A DNA stretch of 64,000 nt, taken from NCBI RefSeq assembly GCF_004217555.1, contig NZ_SHKW01000001.1, positions 1,178,001 to 1,242,000 on the forward strand, written 5' to 3'. The notes beneath the pieces were generated by a model. It was given only the letters and a program-made list of their open reading frames with translations. It searched no databases and was not told the DNA's origin. The DNA comes from Edaphobacter modestus (GTDB lineage Bacteria; Acidobacteriota; Terriglobia; Terriglobales; Acidobacteriaceae). Every line of letters begins with the position of its first letter. Positions within the stretch are counted from its first letter, which is position 1. A program made the position numbers and the translations under genes. Shown one piece after another: positions 61,292 to 64,000 of the stretch.

Positions 61292-64000
61292 ATGCCCGCT
61301 GTTGTTTCGGTGTCTCACCTTCATCTCCCGGACCTTGTCCTGATCGTTGCTTATCTTGTTGGAATTACTCTGTTCGGCCTGAGTTTCCGCGGCGGCAAGG
61401 ATACCGCCTCGCGCTCGCTCAAGAGTTACTTCCTCGCCGACCGCAGCGTTCCCTGGTGGGCTATCGCCCTGTCCATCGTCTCGGCTGAAACCAGCACCCT
61501 CACCATCATCAGCATTCCCGGGGTAGCCTTCACCGGCGACTTCGGATTCCTCCAGGTGGTCATCGGCTACATGATCGGCCGCATCGTCGTCGCCGCGCTC
61601 TTTCTCCCGCGCTACTTCCAGGGCGAGATGCTCACCGCCTATCAGCTCATCGACCAACGCTTCGGCGGAACGCTTCATAAGACCACCGCAGGTCTCTTCC
61701 TCATCACCCGCGCCGCCGCCGAAGGCGTCCGTGTCTTCGCGGTCTCCATCGTCATCGCCATCGCCATCGGCACCGGAGATGTCCTCTCCATCGCCATCAT
61801 CTCCGCGCTTACCCTGCTCTACACCTTCGAAGGCGGCATGACCGCCGTCATCTGGACCGACGTAATCCAGATGATCCTCTACATCGCCGGAACGGTCGTC
61901 GCCATCGTCACCCTGGGAACGCACGTCCCGGGAGGGTGGCAGCACATCCACACCGCGGTCGCGGCCGCAGGCAAGTTCCGCATCTTCGACTTTGCCTTCA
62001 ACCTCACCCAGACCTACACCTTCTGGGCGGGCGTCCTTGGCGGAAGCTTCCTCACCATGGCCTCGCACGGCACCGACCAGCTCATGGTGCAGCGTCTGCT
62101 CGCCGCCCGCAACCTGGGTGAATCGCGCCTCGCGCTGCTCTCCTCCGGAGTCGTCATCTTCGTACAGTTCACGCTCTTCCTTCTCATCGGCGCGGGCCTG
62201 TGGGTCTTCTACGGTGGATCTACCGTCCAAAACATCGCCCCCGACCGGCTCTTTCCCTCCTTCATCGTCAGCGAGATGCCCATCGGCATCGCCGGTCTGC
62301 TGATCGCAGCCATCCTGGCGGCGGCCATGTCCAATCTTTCGGCCGCCCTCAACTCACTCTCCTCGACGACCGTCGTAGACTTTTACATGCACTGGCGTCC
62401 CGAAGCCGACAACCGTGAACGTATGATGATCTCCCGCTCCTCCACCGTTCTCTGGGCACTCGTCCTCTTCGCTATCGCTGTCTACAGCATCCATGCGGGA
62501 GGCAAGGGCCACGTCGTCGAGATCGGCCTCTCCATCGCCTCCGTCGCCTACGGCGCTCTGCTGGGGGTATTCCTCCTCGGCACGCTCACCCGCAAGGCCA
62601 CCGAGGCCGGTGCGATCGTCGGACTCATCGTCGGCTTCGCCCTCAACATAGCGCTCTGGCTGCAACCCGGCCCCATTCATCTCTCCAGCATTCCCCTCTT
62701 CGGCGACACCACGATTCCTCGCGTCGCCTGGACCTGGTACGTCTTCATCGGCGCAATCGTCACCTTCCTCGTCGGCTACATCGCCAGCAAGCTCCTGCCG
62801 AAACCCCGCGCCATCACCGACGGAAAGCCCGCCGTCGTTGCAGCGCTCATCCTCGCCCTGCTCTCCTCGTTCTCAATCCGCAGCGAGGCGCAGGAGTCTA
62901 TCCTCCTCACACAAAACCGTGTGCCCCATCTTCGCGACGGCTTTATCGCCGCCAAGGTTGGCACCGGCAAAGCCGAACCGTCTCCGGACTTCACTCCAGT
63001 CTCCACCCTCATCAACGACGCGATCGCGCAGCACAAGCTTCCCGGCGCCGTAGTGGTCGTCGGACACGACGGCAAGGTCGTCTTCCACCAGGCCTACGGC
63101 AACCGCAAGCTCGAAGGAGAACCCAGCCCAAACGGCAGCACCGCCGCCGAGCCCATGACCGAAGACACCATCTTCGACATGGCCTCGCTCACCAAATGCC
63201 TCGCCACCGCCACCGCAATGATGCAGCTCTACGAACAGGGCAAGTTCCAGTTCGACGACCCCGTCGCGAAATACCTCCCCGACTTCGCCGCCAACGGAAA
63301 AGACAAAGTCACCATCCGCCAGCTGCTCACCCACTACTCCGGCCTTCCGCCCGACGTCTCTCTCAAGGACCCCTGGGGTCTCACTACACCAGACAAGGCC
63401 GAAGGCATCCGCCGCGCCATGGCCTCCCCGCTCGACAATCCTCCAGGGATGAAGTTCGTCTACTCCGACATCAACTTCATCACCCTCGGCGCACTTGTAG
63501 AGAAGCTCTCAGGTCAGTCGCTTGATGAATATGCGCAACAGCACATCTTCACTCCTTTGAAGATGGCACACACTCGATATCTCCCGATGGGTCAGGCTTG
63601 CGGAACTATGCCCGATACGAAAGGCTTGTTGACCAACGAAGGAGGACATGGAATAGAGCGCTGCAAGGGGGATCAATGGCCTCGTGACCATTGGATTCCT
63701 AACACCGCTCCCACCGCCCACGATGACGAATCAAAAGACAACCCCTCGTTAAACCCTGACTTCGACCATCTCCTCCGCGGAACCGTCCACGACCCCACCA
63801 CACGCCGCATGGGCGGAGTAGCCGGACACGCCGGAGTCTTCTCCACCACGCACGACGTCTCGCTCTACGCCGATGCCCTCCTCGAGAAGCTCGTCCACAA
63901 CAAGGGTCCCTTCCCCCTCAAGCAATCCACGCTGCAACTGATGACGAAGCCCGAGCAGCCCGCCACCGCGCAGGACGGCGCAACCATCTTCACTCCCGAC
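61292..64000 (+). CDS. Sodium:solute symporter fused to a serine hydrolase domain, 3' end outside the window
   Basis: One frame is open from ATG 61292 to the window edge (903 codons, no stop). Residues 1 to about 505 are a full sodium:solute symporter (SSS) with about 13 helices (LIVAYLVGITLFGLSFRGG start; SYFLADRSVPWWAIALSIVSAETST; ASHGTDQLMVQRLLAARNLGES). Residues 514-533 form a hydrophobic stretch like a signal peptide, ending SEAQ. From about 550 comes a class C beta-lactamase-type domain with S632-L-T-K635, Y724-S-D and H846-A-G. The hydrolase may act outside and feed the transporter, as in muropeptide recovery; that is inference. Further domains may follow. Confidence 0.88.
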   Translation, partial: MPAVVSVSHLHLPDLVLIVAYLVGITLFGLSFRGGKDTASRSLKSYFLADRSVPWWAIALSIVSAETSTLTIISIPGVAFTGDFGFLQVVIGYMIGRIVVAALFLPRYFQGEMLTAYQLIDQRFGGTLHKTTAGLFLITRAAAEGVRVFAVSIVIAIAIGTGDVLSIAIISALTLLYTFEGGMTAVIWTDVIQMILYIAGTVVAIVTLGTHVPGGWQHIHTAVAAAGKFRIFDFAFNLTQTYTFWAGVLGGSFLTMASHGTDQLMVQRLLAARNLGESRLALLSSGVVIFVQFTLFLLIGAGLWVFYGGSTVQNIAPDRLFPSFIVSEMPIGIAGLLIAAILAAAMSNLSAALNSLSSTTVVDFYMHWRPEADNRERMMISRSSTVLWALVLFAIAVYSIHAGGKGHVVEIGLSIASVAYGALLGVFLLGTLTRKATEAGAIVGLIVGFALNIALWLQPGPIHLSSIPLFGDTTIPRVAWTWYVFIGAIVTFLVGYIASKLLPKPRAITDGKPAVVAALILALLSSFSIRSEAQESILLTQNRVPHLRDGFIAAKVGTGKAEPSPDFTPVSTLINDAIAQHKLPGAVVVVGHDGKVVFHQAYGNRKLEGEPSPNGSTAAEPMTEDTIFDMASLTKCLATATAMMQLYEQGKFQFDDPVAKYLPDFAANGKDKVTIRQLLTHYSGLPPDVSLKDPWGLTTPDKAEGIRRAMASPLDNPPGMKFVYSDINFITLGALVEKLSGQSLDEYAQQHIFTPLKMAHTRYLPMGQACGTMPDTKGLLTNEGGHGIERCKGDQWPRDHWIPNTAPTAHDDESKDNPSLNPDFDHLLRGTVHDPTTRRMGGVAGHAGVFSTTHDVSLYADALLEKLVHNKGPFPLKQSTLQLMTKPEQPATAQDGATIFTPD

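Noticed and set aside
61142..62230. Minus-strand open frame opposite the symporter
   Set aside because: Asp/Gly/Glu-rich shadow of membrane-helix codons.

Overview
The window is about 64 kb of high-GC DNA, densely coding on both strands, with no rRNA, tRNA, CRISPR array, phage module or transposase that I could recognise. Gene content suggests a Gram-negative soil bacterium of the Acidobacteriota, most likely an Acidobacteriaceae/Terriglobales relative (Granulicella, Edaphobacter or Terriglobus type). The reasons are lpxD, lolA and TolC-type outer-membrane genes, a YvcK homologue, a homodimeric aceE, Acidobacteria-type cytochrome oxidase subunits, and a GTCATTCTGAGCGAAGCGAA repeat that I remember as common in such genomes. 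The assignment is inference from gene style, not from a search.

Layout: 1-6.5 kb holds housekeeping genes (yvcK 3' end, a GNAT acetyltransferase, rlmN, an M16 protease, a type IV prepilin, lolA, a HAD phosphatase, a Nudix hydrolase). 6.5-13.5 kb is mostly minus-strand: an Nramp-related transporter, a UbiD-type decarboxylase, a membrane acyltransferase, a TonB-like protein (plus strand), a DedA-rhodanese fusion and a Dps ferritin whose ribosome site lies in a large inverted repeat. 13.5-16.5 kb is a HlyD/TolC efflux pair. 16.6-25.1 kb holds a Gfo/Idh oxidoreductase, argJ, a B12-type radical SAM protein, aceE and a degenerate E1-alpha-like protein.

25.2-36.2 kb is a capsule/exopolysaccharide locus: Wzi-like protein, UDP-glucuronate decarboxylase and UDP-glucose dehydrogenase (UDP-xylose supply), Wzc-type tyrosine autokinase, Wza-type export protein, two GT4 glycosyltransferases and a WcaF-type acetyltransferase. 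The matching PHP-type tyrosine phosphatase is apart, at 42.6 kb. 36.2-43.4 kb holds a lone receiver protein, a nitrate/taurine-type ABC ATPase with a fused double permease, a short AI-2E family protein, a GH13 alpha-amylase and purQ.

43.4-47.3 kb is a cytochrome c oxidase operon (subunits II, I, III plus two small membrane proteins). 47.3-64 kb holds a tRNA nucleotidyltransferase with a histone H1-like tail, lpxD, a receiver-PAS protein, two aldo/keto reductases, tmk, a cytochrome P450, a small catalase, a class C beta-lactamase-family hydrolase, and an S4-domain protein. At the right edge one open frame joins a complete sodium:solute symporter to a serine hydrolase domain and runs out of the window.

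The most unusual items are this symporter-hydrolase fusion, the perfect 15-bp inverted repeat that can hide the dps ribosome site and start codon, the E1-alpha pseudoenzyme beside aceE, the H1-like tail on the tRNA nucleotidyltransferase, and the Nramp homologue with both metal-site motifs changed.
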